Shown: in pieces, positions 49,149 through 60,494 of the stretch
Numbering within the stretch: the first letter of the stretch is position 1
Layout: each line of letters begins with the position of its first letter
Origin: Lycium barbarum
Taxonomy: Eukaryota > Streptophyta > Magnoliopsida > Solanales > Solanaceae
DNA length: 64,000 nucleotides
Reading direction: 5' to 3'
Assembly: GCF_019175385.1 (NCBI RefSeq)
Contig: NC_083337.1
Location: forward strand, 19,701,885 to 19,765,884
Made by a program: the position numbers and the translations under genes
The notes under the pieces: generated by a model
The model's database searches: none
What the model was told of the DNA's origin: nothing
Seen by the model: the letters and a program-made list of their open reading frames with translations, nothing else

Positions 49149-52100
49149 CTAAGTATCCAAGGAACTGATATAACTAAGTAGCCTTGAGTTGTGTCTCACT
49201 CTAATACATAAATTGAGCTTCATCTGGCGCAGCATGATATCTCTGGTAGTTGTCTTCTGTTGGAAAACTCTTAGATTTTTCTTTATCCAAATCCCATATA
49301 CCACAGTATCCAAGCTATCCTTCAGAAGGACTTTATGTGGATGTTTACCTCTGGACTGTTGCTGAATACATAACCACTCTAGATCCCAGGTCTGAATCCT
49401 TCTATCCCATCTCTGCCATCTAAGTAGTTGGTGCCACAATTCCTGGGTGGACGAGCACTCAAAGAAGAGGCGACTTTTGGTTTCTGGAAAACTGCTACAC
49501 AACACACATTTTCCATCCACTTGCATTCCCCATTTCATCAATATATCCTTTGTTCTAGCCTCCCATGCAAGTTCAGCCATAGAATGAAGTTATGTCTAGG
49601 CTCGACAATATTTTGATACAGTAGTTTTCTCCAAGGAACTTCTACGATATCCCCTCTCAATCTCTTATAAGCACTTGTTTGTTGGAACTTGCCCCCAATA
49701 ATGAAGCTATTGACATATCCTAAAGCTGGTTAATATTTTCTCACTTGTATAATCTTCCTAATCATCCAAGCTGCCTATTTAGGTATCTGCATCACCCGAA
49801 TATCCTGGTTCTTGATATAATAAGTGTGTATCCAAGAGATCCACAACTTATCCTTTTTTTGGCTCAATGCCCATAGTAACTTGCAGATTGCCACTTTATT
49901 CCATAGCCTCAAGTTCAGTAAATTCATACCCCACGCTTTCTTTGGCAAACATACTTGTTCCCAAGTCACCAAGGCTTTCTTTGTCACTGTAGCTTCCCCT
50001 GACCGCAAACAGCTTCTGCACACTGCCTCAATCAGCTTCATTACTTTTTAGGCATAAAAAATAATTGAGTCCAATAAGCTTGGACACAAAATAATACAAC
50101 CTTAATCAATTGTAATCTCCAGCATATGATAGGATTTTAGCCATCTAGTTACTTATTTTGCCAGTAATCGTATCTAATAGAGGTTTACATTGTAAGATAG
50201 TAAGTCTCTTAGTTGAGAGTGAAACTCCCAGATACTTAAATGGGAGTTCTCCCTCCTCATATCCCAGTAGCTCTAGAATTTCATCTCTCGTAGTTCTATT
50301 CACTCCCCCAAAGTACACCTGCCTTTTGCTCAAATTTGCTTGCAATCATGAGGCTTCAGAGAATAGAGCAAACTTTTCCTTCAGAAACTTGACAGATAGC
50401 AGATCCCCCCTTGCAAACAACAGGAGGTCATCTACAAAAAACAAATGTGTAATTCCCATCTTCTGGCACCTGGAATGAAAGTTAAAGTTAGGGTCTCTTT
50501 TCAGGCCACTCAAACATTTGTTTAGATACTCCATAAGCAACACAAATATATAAGGTGACATTGGGCCCCCCTTGCCTTAAGCCCCTTTTTGCTTTCATTG
50601 TGTCAGTCATTTCCCCATTCACCATGAAAGTATAACTAACACTTTGAATACAGTTCATGATCTGAGTAACTATATTCTTAGGGAATCCCAACCCTTTAGC
50701 ATTTGTTCAATAAAGTACCACTCTACTGAATCATAAGCCTTTTGTAAGTCGACTTTGATCATGCATCTAAGTGATAGTTGTTTCCTAGTATACCCTTTTA
50801 CTAGCTCATGACTCAGTATACTGTTGTTTGATATTAACCTCTCTGGAATAAATGTTGATTGGCTCTGTCCCAAAATCCCATCTATAACCCCTTTGATTCT
50901 AGCAGAGATGATCCTTGATATAATTTTATAGACTATCGAGCAGCAGACAATAGGTCTGTAATCTCTGATTGTCTCAGGATGGGACTTTTTAGGAACCAGG
51001 GTTACTAAAGTATTGTTAGCAGCTCTAAGAAACTTGTTCTGATTAAAGAATTCCAGGACAGCCTCATACACATCATTCTGCATAATCCTCCAAGCCTTTT
51101 TGAAAAAATATGCATTGTATCCATCTATGCCAGGAGCTTTATTATCATCTATACCAAACAATGCTTGTTTAACTTTATCTTGTGAAATAGTGCTACATAT
51201 TTCCTATTGTTGTTGAATATTTAGAGTGGGTCCTTGTCTGAGGATAGTTAGGTCCACTGCTGGAATTCTGGAAGTAGCAAACCCCAGCAGCCCTTTATAG
51301 AACTGTAGAACCTCAGCTGCAATCTCTGAGTGCTTATGTAGCTCCCTACCAGTTGCATCCTTAAGGATAAAAATGAAATTTGAGCTGGCTCTGGCTTTCA
51401 TGCAATTAAAAAAAATCTGTTATTTCCATCTCCTTCCTCAATCCAGTGAGCTTTGGATTTCTGTTTCAGCACCTTTTCCTAAAGGTTCAGCCATTTAGTC
51501 AACTCTTTCACAACCTCTTTCTCTCTTCCCATAAGGTCAGGGTCAAGTAATACTGAGAGTTGAGTTTGAATAGTTTCTGGTTTCTCCCTTGCATCATCAA
51601 TTCTTCCATCTATACTCCCAACTCCCCCAACTTTTAGTTGTTTGAGTAGTCCCTTGCATTTGTTTAGCTTACACCATAGTCTATACATAGCTGTCCCCTG
51701 AACTTGTTGCTGCCAGGTGTGGCTCACAATTCGTAAGAACTGCTCCTCTTCTGCTAGTATATTGCCCATGGACTTCTTGCAATAATTAGCCCTTGTGATT
51801 TCTAAATGGATTGATGAATGGTACCAGAAGTGATTCTCCTAAAACCGTGCTGTAATGGATCCATATTGAGTCATCCAAGCACAATTGCACATTGCCCTGT
51901 CAATCTTACTCCACACATGCCCATTTGTCCAAGTAAAGGTTCTACCAGTTGCCTTCATGTCAGTTAGTATCAGTGTGTCTACTTCCTATTGGAAATCCCT
52001 TATTTCAGCATCTACAACTGGAGTCCCACCTATTCTATCTTCACTGGATAAAGGAGAGTTAAAATCCCCACAATACACCAATGTGCTGATATAGAGGTCC

Positions 52101-52500
52101 CAAGTCTGAGTAAACCATTCCATAAGTCCTTTCTTTCATCAAGACTATTACTACCATATATCACAGTAAGTGTACTTTAAAAGTCAGTTCTCCTATCACT
52201 AACCAGACAATGTATATATTGCCCATGGACTTCTTGCACTATGACACCAACCTTAGCCTCTTGCCAAATCAACCATATTCTCCAATTTATAGGATGAGAA
52301 TAATTATGAATACAATTCCAATCTGTAGCAATTTTATTAAAGCAAGCAGATAATTTTGGTTCGTTGGCCTTTGTTTCCACCAAACCAGCCAGATATACTT
52401 TATATTTCTTTAGATATCCCCATCTCCCTTTGCAGGGCATATTAAAGCCCCTTACATTCTAGAAAAGCCACTTCATTGACATGTTGGTGGTTCTCCTACA
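49149..52500 (-). pseudogene. LINE ORF2: endonuclease, reverse transcriptase, zf-RVT, broken
   Basis: The endonuclease fragment at 52440-52177 shows LAGLVETKANEPKLSACF, which contains the catalytic-type ETK. The RT begins about 51161 (DDNKAPGIDGYNAYFFKKAW, LVPKKSHPETIRDYRPIVCC, SIVYKIISRIISARIK, MIKVDLQKAYDSVEW). It continues in another frame with LFFVDDLLLFARGD (catalytic [FY]xDD, near 50430) and FKYLGVSLS. Near 49530-49440 the zf-RVT domain reads WGMQVDGKCVLCSSFPETKS...LFFECSSTQELWHQLL. Several stops and frame changes (for example near 51170, 50680, 50345 and 49775) rule out function. ORF2 would nick target DNA and prime reverse transcription there. Confidence 0.87.
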
Positions 52501-52592
52501 TCTGGAGGTCTGCCCCTATTCACAGCTTCTAAACTACCATCCACCAAAGGGGAAAAACATGTGGATTTTGAATTGCCCCTTGATTGCTAGCA

Positions 52593-54118
52593 CTAGCACC
52601 ATAGGACATGATTGCTAGCGCTAGCACCATAAGACATACTTCCTATGCTACTATTACTTGAACCACCAGTTCTATGCATAGGAGTCATAGACACTGTTTG
52701 TAATGCAGGACATTGTTCATTTGGCTGCTGAATGCTAGGTTGTGCTAGGTGTTTACCCTCCCTGGTCTGGTTTTTAGCTTGATCACTTATCTTCTGGGCC
52801 TGAGATTTATCGGTTTGAACTTGGACAGGTAATGGAGTATTGACAATAGCAGGTAGATCTTGTTTCTTGTCTTGTGTCACTCCTTGTTTCCCCATCTATT
52901 GCTGGTTAGGCTTTTGATAGCCTCTATATCCATTTCTCTCCTTGATAGGTGGTTTCTGAACTTGTTTCCCTTTCTGTTGGCCTTGAGGCTTGTTAGGTTC
53001 TTCTTTACATTCATGTCCATGCTCAACACAATTTTTGCAGAAAAGAGGTCTCCAATCAAACACCACAGCCTGGGTGAAAGAATTTCCACTTTCATCTGTG
53101 ACTTGAATCTCTGTTGGTAAATCCTTAGTGATATCCACATCCACTAGGACTCTAGCATAAGAGAGATAATTCTGTTGTTTAGTACACTCATCAGCATATA
53201 AAGTTTCCTCTAATCTGCTAGCTATCTTGCTCAGACAGTTCCCCAGTGATTGAGTGGCAATTTAGGAAACCTTACCCATAAAGGCATGGTTCTAGGGAAA
53301 TCCCGTTGGAAATCAAAGTTTGGGGTCCAAGGTTTCAAAATCAGTGGTCTGCTGTTTAGAGTGTATGACCCAGAATACAATACATCATCTCTGTCATCCA
53401 TACTCTTGAATTTCACTATGTAATAGCCCTCATCATGCCAATACAAAGTTGGCTCAGCTACATCATTCCAGTTCTTTGCAATGTATTTACTCATGTAACT
53501 AAAGAAGGGAACATCTCCCATGACATACAATACCAAGGCATTCGACCACTCCTTGGTCTGTTCAGCTGTATCACCTTTCCACTATCACAATCGGTTTCCC
53601 ATCTATTACTATCGGAGGAATATAGGAAAGGGCCATACCATTTTTCGCACTCTAGTTGTTTGCAAATAAACTATTCCAAGCTCGAGTCTACTTTGTATTG
53701 TCATCACCTGTTTCTCTTGAATGTTGTTCTTCTTCATCTACTCCCTTAGCATCACCTTCCTGTTGTGTAGGTGTACTGTTCTTCGCTGGTTCCACAGCAG
53801 ATTGTATCTCCTCGTAGTCCTCGCGGCAAATTTCTCTTTTCCACTCATGTTCACCACAGGGATTGAAGCTAATTTCATCGTCGATTCTACCGTTGTAGGA
53901 GGTTTCATCCTTGGAATCCCAAAACTCTGCTCACTAGGTTTCGCCGGTGTTTTATGGATTGGGGTTTGGGCCATAATCCTCTTATTTTCCGATTTCTGCA
54001 TCCCATTAGAAATCAAAGCTTGTATTTGTGCTACAGTGCTAGATGCTGTTTCCTTTCTCACGATTACTCCTTGCTTTTCCTCTTCCTTCCGAGACCAACC
54101 TCGACCTCGCTTTGCCAT
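52593..54118 (-). pseudogene. LINE ORF1 (DUF4283-like, CCHC), broken
   Basis: It starts MAKRGRGWSRKEEEKQG at 54118 with a basic, low-complexity N-terminus. The DUF4283-type block follows at 53536-53231 (FFSYMSKYIAKNW, GYYIVKFKSMDDRDDVLYSG, LWVRFPKLPLNHWG). After a frame change comes RPLFCKNCVEHGHECKEE (near 53050-53000), a shortened CCHC_4-like knuckle. An in-frame stop at 52896 is followed in the same frame by a Q/S/N-rich tail to 52593. ORF1 protein would bind LINE RNA. Frames differ between 54118-53738, 53536-53231 and the rest. Confidence 0.82.
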
Positions 54119-55223
54119 GAAGAAATGGAGTTACGGCGCACTTTAGTAAGATGGGCTAAACATACAAATTTTTCTTAGCCACTTCATGAAAGAAGACCTT
54201 AGTTATAGATTTAGAAAAATGATTGTTCTGAATAGTCATCTTATTTCATGAACAGACATGTCCAGAAACTTCAAATTTTACATAAATTCTGAAAATACAA
54301 AGGTTTTTAATATTTAAAGCCTTCAAACGCTTTTCGCCTTCAGTTGTGGGTCAATCCCACTTCATATATATTACAAACTTCTAACGCCTCATGATACATG
54401 GTAATTAATGGAGCAAATTAATTACTTTAATTTATCAATCCAAAAAATTATGAACTTGTTGAATGATGTGCCGCCCTTTGCTTGATAATCAACGAAATAT
54501 TAGATAGTGTTAAAAAGGAAAGATCCTTCCTGGCATAACAATACAAATTTTACATATTTGATATAAGAGTTATGCAATTTGCATAGATTTTAGCATATCC
54601 GAATGGTAAAATTGGCTTAGGATACTTGCTAGATTATATGGCAAAACATGGTAAACTTGGCTTAGGATCTCAGGCATTCGTTTAAATTGACCAATTGAGC
54701 ACTACAAGTATATTATCTTTACAATGTTTCTATAATGTTTTAAAAGTTATTCCATTTTACATGAGCAGTGAAATACTTTCCTTTGTTAAATCTCGTACTT
54801 TAAATTCTATCAATTCTCAGTAATGGCTAGCTGGTCTGATATTACTTTCCTTTGTTCCATATTATATGAAGGTATTTACTAGACATGATGTTTAAGGTGT
54901 TGGATTTGACATATATATTATAGTATCAACAATTAAAAAGAGTAATATGATTGAAAAGTTAGTTTTATTGAGAAAGTATCACATTAAGATTTGAATTTGA
55001 ATTGCACGCAAAATGCGTGATATCTTAGGCTCCTTGATGCCATTCATTTTTTTAATAAAATAATCACTTTAAAATGATTATGTTCATTGATCAGATGTCC
55101 AAGAAATTGAAATGTTAAACCAAAAAAAAAACCTGAACTACATTCGTAAACTACGTGTTGATTATAATTTTATCATGCAACTGAACTCCATTTTCTTTTA
55201 TTTGCAGTGCTTTTTGTAATATC
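54119..55223. other. intergenic; 54785-55223 is the upstream region of NLR relic 2
   Basis: No gene. From about 54785 the sequence mirrors 8180-7250: gtactttaaattctatcaattct, gatattactttc...ttgt, gaaggtattta, gacatgatgtttaaggtgtt, gattgaaaagttagttttatt. A likely 3' splice site tttatttgcag ends at 55207, 17 bases before the ATG. 54119-54784 is AT-rich and unassigned. Confidence 0.55.
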
Positions 55224-58200
55224 ATGGAGAGTTTTACTGGGAAGGTAATTGATTCTAGCGAAAAGGATGTCAGAAGTGCTATTGACTTCGATGAGAATTT
55301 GAGGAAACTCCGGAAAGAAATATAAAAGCAATTATTAGATAAAGCAGCTGATGTGAAGACAGAGGTTGAGAATTGAGAGCAATATGGGAAGAAGAAGAGG
55401 AAAAAAGAAATTGATTCTTGGTTTGACGATGTTATGAAGGTCGAAAAAAATTAAGTACCTTTAAAGAAGAAGTAACGAGAGGGGAGATAAATCCTGGTGC
55501 TTTGGAGAAGGTGAATGGAAGGGCCAGAGAACTTCTTGAGAAAAGTAAACATTTTGGAACGCTCGTACATGATATGTATGAGCGCGAGGAGTGTCTACTG
55601 CTGGTGTCTCAAGTTCACGAGAAAATATCAGAAAAAAATATAGAAGACATAAATGGTCGTGGTTACAGGATAATAATGTCTCAAGCATCGGTATACATGG
55701 TAAGGATGGTGCGGGCAAAACGACTTTGGCAAAGCATATACATAATCGTCTTCTTAAAGAGACTCAGTATCAAGTCTATTGGGTTACTGTCTCTCCAGGG
55801 TTTAGCATCAAAAGATTACAAGATGATCTTGCCAAACATGTGAATCTGGATCTTTCCGATGAGGTTGATGAGCAGAGAAGGGCAGCCAAATTAAGTCGGA
55901 CAACCAAAAAAGGTAAGAACATTGTTATCATATTGGATGATTGTCACACCCCATTTTAACCCCGGGAGTTAAAGTAGAAGTACGACATATTGGAGATTCC
56001 TATTTTTTGTTATTTGTTTAAGGGATTAAGGAGTCGCCACCTAATTATTTATGGTGAATTAGGACACCTAAAGTTTATTAAGTTATGTTTAAAGTTAGCT
56101 CTGTTTAAGGTCTGCGAAACTTAAGATTCTAGGTAAGGGTTCAATTAGTCTAAAGGGAAGGTATTAGGCATCCTTTAAGACCCATTAACAATGGTTGACC
56201 GACCGGACTTATAATTAATTAGGCTAAGTGTAAATATGGTTTTATAGGAAAAGAAAGTAGCTTTGTAAGTATGACTAAAGTTATAGATAAATATGTTGTT
56301 AAAAATAGGATTTGTAGAATAATAATGATTTGTATAAAAGAGTGTTTGTAATGTTATTTTGTAAACACGGCTTATAAATGTTATTAAAATTTTAAACGAA
56401 AGTATAATACTTGTGGAAAGGTAATAGTTGCATAAAAGAGTTTTAGTCAAAAATAGACTAAAAGAAAGCGGGACATGTAATGTTTATATGTGGAGGAAAT
56501 GACTAAAATTTAAAAGAATTATTTAATAAAATTTTAAAGGTTATCTTAGACAAATATGTATTTCAAGTGTTGGAAGGAATTAAAGTGGAAAGTTATCCGT
56601 TGAAACTAATTTATCTTTTTATTTCTTAGAATAAGCTAAGTTAGTGTAAAGCTTCTAAAATAGTAAGTATAATTTAGTTTCCTTAGTCAAAAAATATATA
56701 GTCATGATACTTTGAAAATCAATTATTCTACAAGATAAATATTATGGATAGTAAATAATTTTGACATAAACTAATGGAGTTAATTGTTAGTTTCCTCTTT
56801 GAATTAACTACCCATTATTAAACTAAACTTTCAATGTTACTAAAGTTTATCTTAATTAACAAGCATAAATATTAGTCATACAATACATGTTAAATGCACA
56901 CAGAAATGGAAAATAGAGGGACATATATAATATAAATGGGCTTGGCCCATTTGGATTGTTGTGATCCGTTTGCAACTGGGCTTCGGCCCAGTAACACTTT
57001 TTATTTGTTGCTGCTGTTGTCACACCTATTGGGCTTCGGCCCAGATTTTTATTCCCTTGTTTGGCTGCGAATTGGCTGCTACTATATGGGGGCTGACTCG
57101 AGGAATGTTACGTTGGGCCTTTAGCCCAACACCGGATGCGGAAGATGACGAGTCTCTTGGACTCGTACACGATGTTCATGCACAAGAATAAAAGGAAATA
57201 ATTAGTATATTATCAGTGAATAAGGGTGAATATATAAGATGTAAACCAAAACAAAATCAATCGCTTGTGTATATGGTGTATATGCTATGTATATTCGCAT
57301 AGCAAAAGCATAATAGCAAAGGGGAGGAAGGAGGGTGAAATTTCCAGCAAACAACTAATAACAATCAAACTGAAATATTTAAAGGTTTAGGCCGAACACC
57401 TCAACTGGGCCACTGATCGAACTTCACTCGAAGAATTCTACAGGTTTTTCCAACTTCAAACTAGACGATGTTAACCCATATAACCTATACTATATTCAAG
57501 TTCAGATTTAAACTAAACACTCATGTCCATACAGATTCTATTTAGCTGCACAACTGTACATCATAGTAGTAAACAGCGGTAAAGTGACACGAGGACGTTT
57601 GGGATTCGAAGTTCCCAATTCATGCAAAGAGAGGAAAGAAAAGAAGAGGAGTTAGAAATGCTTTAGTACACCTTAATAATGAAAGAAACCTGTAAAGACA
57701 TATCGCAATCACATCATCACTCAACATTTTAATGAGAATGACAGCATTTAGAAGGACTCACTAAACCGCACCCTTCTTTTTAAGCAAACAGTGAGGAAGC
57801 AACTGAAAAGAGGCACTGACCGGGTTAGTTATACTCATACTGGTCCGGTATAAAAGTCATTCTTTGATTATACCACATGCATTTTACTTGCTATATAGTC
57901 TTGATATGTAGTTGTGTGGTATGTATTGGTATGGAGCTAGTTTAGATGGACTAATATAACAACTGATACCAATTATGTAGAACCAACGCACAGTTTTCTA
58001 TTTGTTACAGTCTGCTAGTTTCCAGATACTAACAAGCATGTGAAGGCTTATATGTTTCATATCTTCCCATGAGCAATAAGGGTATCGACAGTCCAAGACA
58101 TGAGAGACGCAGCATACACAACCTAGAGGCTATAGGAAAAGATATCCATCGTACTTTCTGGACACAAAGCAGGCAAGCCAGCAGATTAGCTTCATTTTGT

Positions 58201-60494
58201 TCAGAAGAGAAATTTCAAACATAAAGAAAGGCAGAACAGGACATTCATCAGGGGATTGGCAATCAACAAAGGTATACAAACACAATTTTATTTTTCCTGA
58301 TAAACAATTTCAATACCCTATCCCATTCTAATTTAAACAACTCAACAAATAAACAGTGGGACTCACTGATCATACAAATTAATATGAGCACCAAGGAAGA
58401 AATCCGAACAAAGATGAAACTGGTTAACAAAAAAGACTGTCTAAACTACACCATGAATCTGAGAGGAGGTAAAAAAAAATGCAGTGAAAGTCAAGCAAAG
58501 TAATGAAAGCAACAGCCTACTCAACAGAAACAAGATACCACAGATTTTGAGTAAAGGCAAGTCATCAATGTGCCTATGTACTGCTTCAATAAACTGAAGA
58601 TCCGAGAAACAAAATCGATATAGAAAACTTGAAAGGGGAAATCATTCATCCTATATTTGTGCATACCAATATAAGATAAACCAACCAGCAAACTAATCTA
58701 AACCCAGGAGCTACTCATGCTCGTCAACTATCATTTCAGATAAAATTCAAAAGACAAAGCCAAACTTTAAAACCAGTTTCAGCCCAACACCTCAAATTCG
58801 AAAATAAATCAAATTCAGCAAATTGCGTTCACATTCACATAATTGTATCGAGCAAAAAGGAAGCAACCAAATTGCAAACAATACATATTATACTACATGG
58901 GAAATCGTCTTAACGGTAACGAACGACAACATAGAAACAGAGATAATGATTTTACCTCTTGTGGGTGCAGTGAATTGGGTGTCGATGTCTCGAATCTACT
59001 CGAACCCGAAGAACCCGATTAAAGTAAAAAAGGTTTCCAACCAAAATAGAGTGATTGTTGGATGTTCTTTTCGAGCTATGCTATCTTTTATGATTAAACA
59101 TGTGTTTTGTAGGGAATTTTGCAGTTCCAGATTCTTGGGTTTTCAACAGGGGGTTTTTTTTTCTGATTTTAAAAGAGAATCCAGACTAGAGTAGAAAATG
59201 AAGTTTAAGACTCGAGGGTAGGAAACTTGTCTCTCCTCCTCAAACCTGAAAATCCCTGATTCCATTTATAGGGTTTTCGTTTGTATCCGACAAGAGCGGA
59301 GCGTATGAGCGATAATAGTGTCTGACAGAGCGTGGGAGACATGTGTGGATATGGCAGAGACGAAACGTGGGAATGGCAGGGCGATGTCGGGTGAAGTGGA
59401 GGGGAACGTGAGGAGACAGAAAGGAAACGTGGGAGAGAGGTGAGTGGAGAGAACGTGGGTGTGGGGTGGAAGAGAGATGGAGAGGATGACAAAGAAGGTG
59501 ATGAGGGAGAAAGAGAGAGGCGGCTAGGGGATGGCGATGAGAGGAGAGAAAGAGGCGGAGGGAGGAGAAGTTGAGCGAGAGAGAAGGGAGCAGGGGAGGC
59601 GGTGAGAGAGAAAGAGAGGAGAGATAGGGTGAGGGAGATGAAGGGAGAGATGAGGCGGAGAGAAAAGAGAAAGAGAAAAGAAGAAGAGGGGTAGGGTTTA
59701 GAATAAGTGGGCCGGACGGGTCAAAAATGGGTAATGGGCTGGTCGGGTGAACTGTTTTGGGCCGAAAGTGTCGGTATTAAAATGTGGGTTGTGTATTTGG
59801 GTAGGGAAATAATATTGTGTTCGTATTTTGGGTCATTAATTTGGCTGAAAATTGTTGTTCTTTCCTCCGCTATTAAATTATTTTTGGGCTTCCAATTTAA
59901 TAACTAGTATAATATATATTATGTAAAGACAATAAATAATTAATATGTAGAAGAATAAAGATTTTGCAAAATGTTGTATTGTAATTAATTTAATGAGTCC
60001 AAACCCGAAAAAATGAAATGATGACGAATCATCTAAAATTTGTAGTAAAGTAATACTTGTAACGTCGAAAATAAAAGTAATGATATTAGTAGAAATGGCA
60101 ATAAAATATTGTAAAAATAAAGTATTTAGCTCGTCAGTAAATTTAGAAAGCCCGAGTAAATTAAATAAAAGGGGGGACAAAATTGGGTGTCAACAATGAT
60201 GTCCGGGATCGCGTTTGCTTGGAGAAGTTGGGTGACCCTCTTGTTGTGGAAGGTTGTAGACTGATTCTAACTACTCGCTTGTATGAAGTCTGCCGAAAGA
60301 TGGGTTGTAAGAAACTACTCTAAGTGAAGGAACTCAATACTGATGATGCTTGGGAATTGTTCAGGAAGAGTCTAGGGTCCGAGACTGTGCTTAGTCCAGA
60401 TATCGAGCCTATTGCCAAATCCATGGCAAAAAGGTGCAAGGGCTTGCCACTCGGGCTCATCACTTTGGGGGAAAGCATGAGAGGGGTGACTGAA
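55224..60494 (+). pseudogene. CC-NB-LRR (NLR) relic 2, split by a solo LTR
   Basis: The inverted duplicate of relic 1. ATG at 55224 (MESFTGKVIDSSEKD). The coiled-coil region has stops at about 55323 and 55374, a stop after KVEKN near 55452 and frame changes. NB-ARC shows the P-loop as GKDGAGKTT (relic 1 has GMGGVGKTT), then LAKHIHNRLLKETQYQV and IVIILDD, at which point a 4254-bp LTR interrupts (55942-60195). Coding resumes after the target duplication with CLEKLGDPLVVEGCRLILTT, a TAA near 60320, DDAWELFRKSLG and RCKGLPLGLITLGESMRGVT. Homology to relic 1 then ends abruptly near 60494, before the RNBS-D and LRR parts. Non-functional. Confidence 0.88.
55942..60195 (-). mobile_element. solo LTR of a Tat/Ogre-like element, related to the 4.3-kb LTRs
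   Basis: On the minus strand it starts tgttgacacccaattttgtc and ends ggttaaaatggggtgtgaca, like the LTRs at 20557 and 31417, and has the same inner order. The pyrimidine-rich promoter stretch is seen as a purine-rich stretch at 59390-59690. The 5-bp duplication atgat flanks it at 55937-55941 and 60196-60200. No interior or second LTR remains, so it arose by LTR-LTR recombination. It is clearly more diverged from the other two than they are from each other. ORFs at 56936, 58823 and 59707 are unrecognised and have no counterpart in the other LTRs. Confidence 0.92.

Larger units (their letters stand above)
49006..54118 (-). mobile_element. LINE (plant L1-type non-LTR retrotransposon), dead copy
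   Basis: On the minus strand it runs from an ORF1 start at 54118 to a poly(A) tail seen as T14 at 49006-49019. Order: ORF1 with a DUF4283-like domain and zinc-knuckle region, endonuclease, reverse transcriptase, zf-RVT. Length of about 5.1 kb fits a nearly full-length plant L1. Stops and shifts occur throughout. It separates the two homologous portions of the right arm (to 48190 and from 54785). A target duplication was not identified. Confidence 0.88.

Noticed and set aside
53721..54146. 141-residue plus-strand ORF
   Set aside because: Antisense shadow of the LINE ORF1 N-terminus at 54118-53738.
58823..59194. 123-residue ORF inside the solo LTR
   Set aside because: It lies within the LTR bounded by target duplications, has no counterpart in the two related LTRs and shows no known motif.
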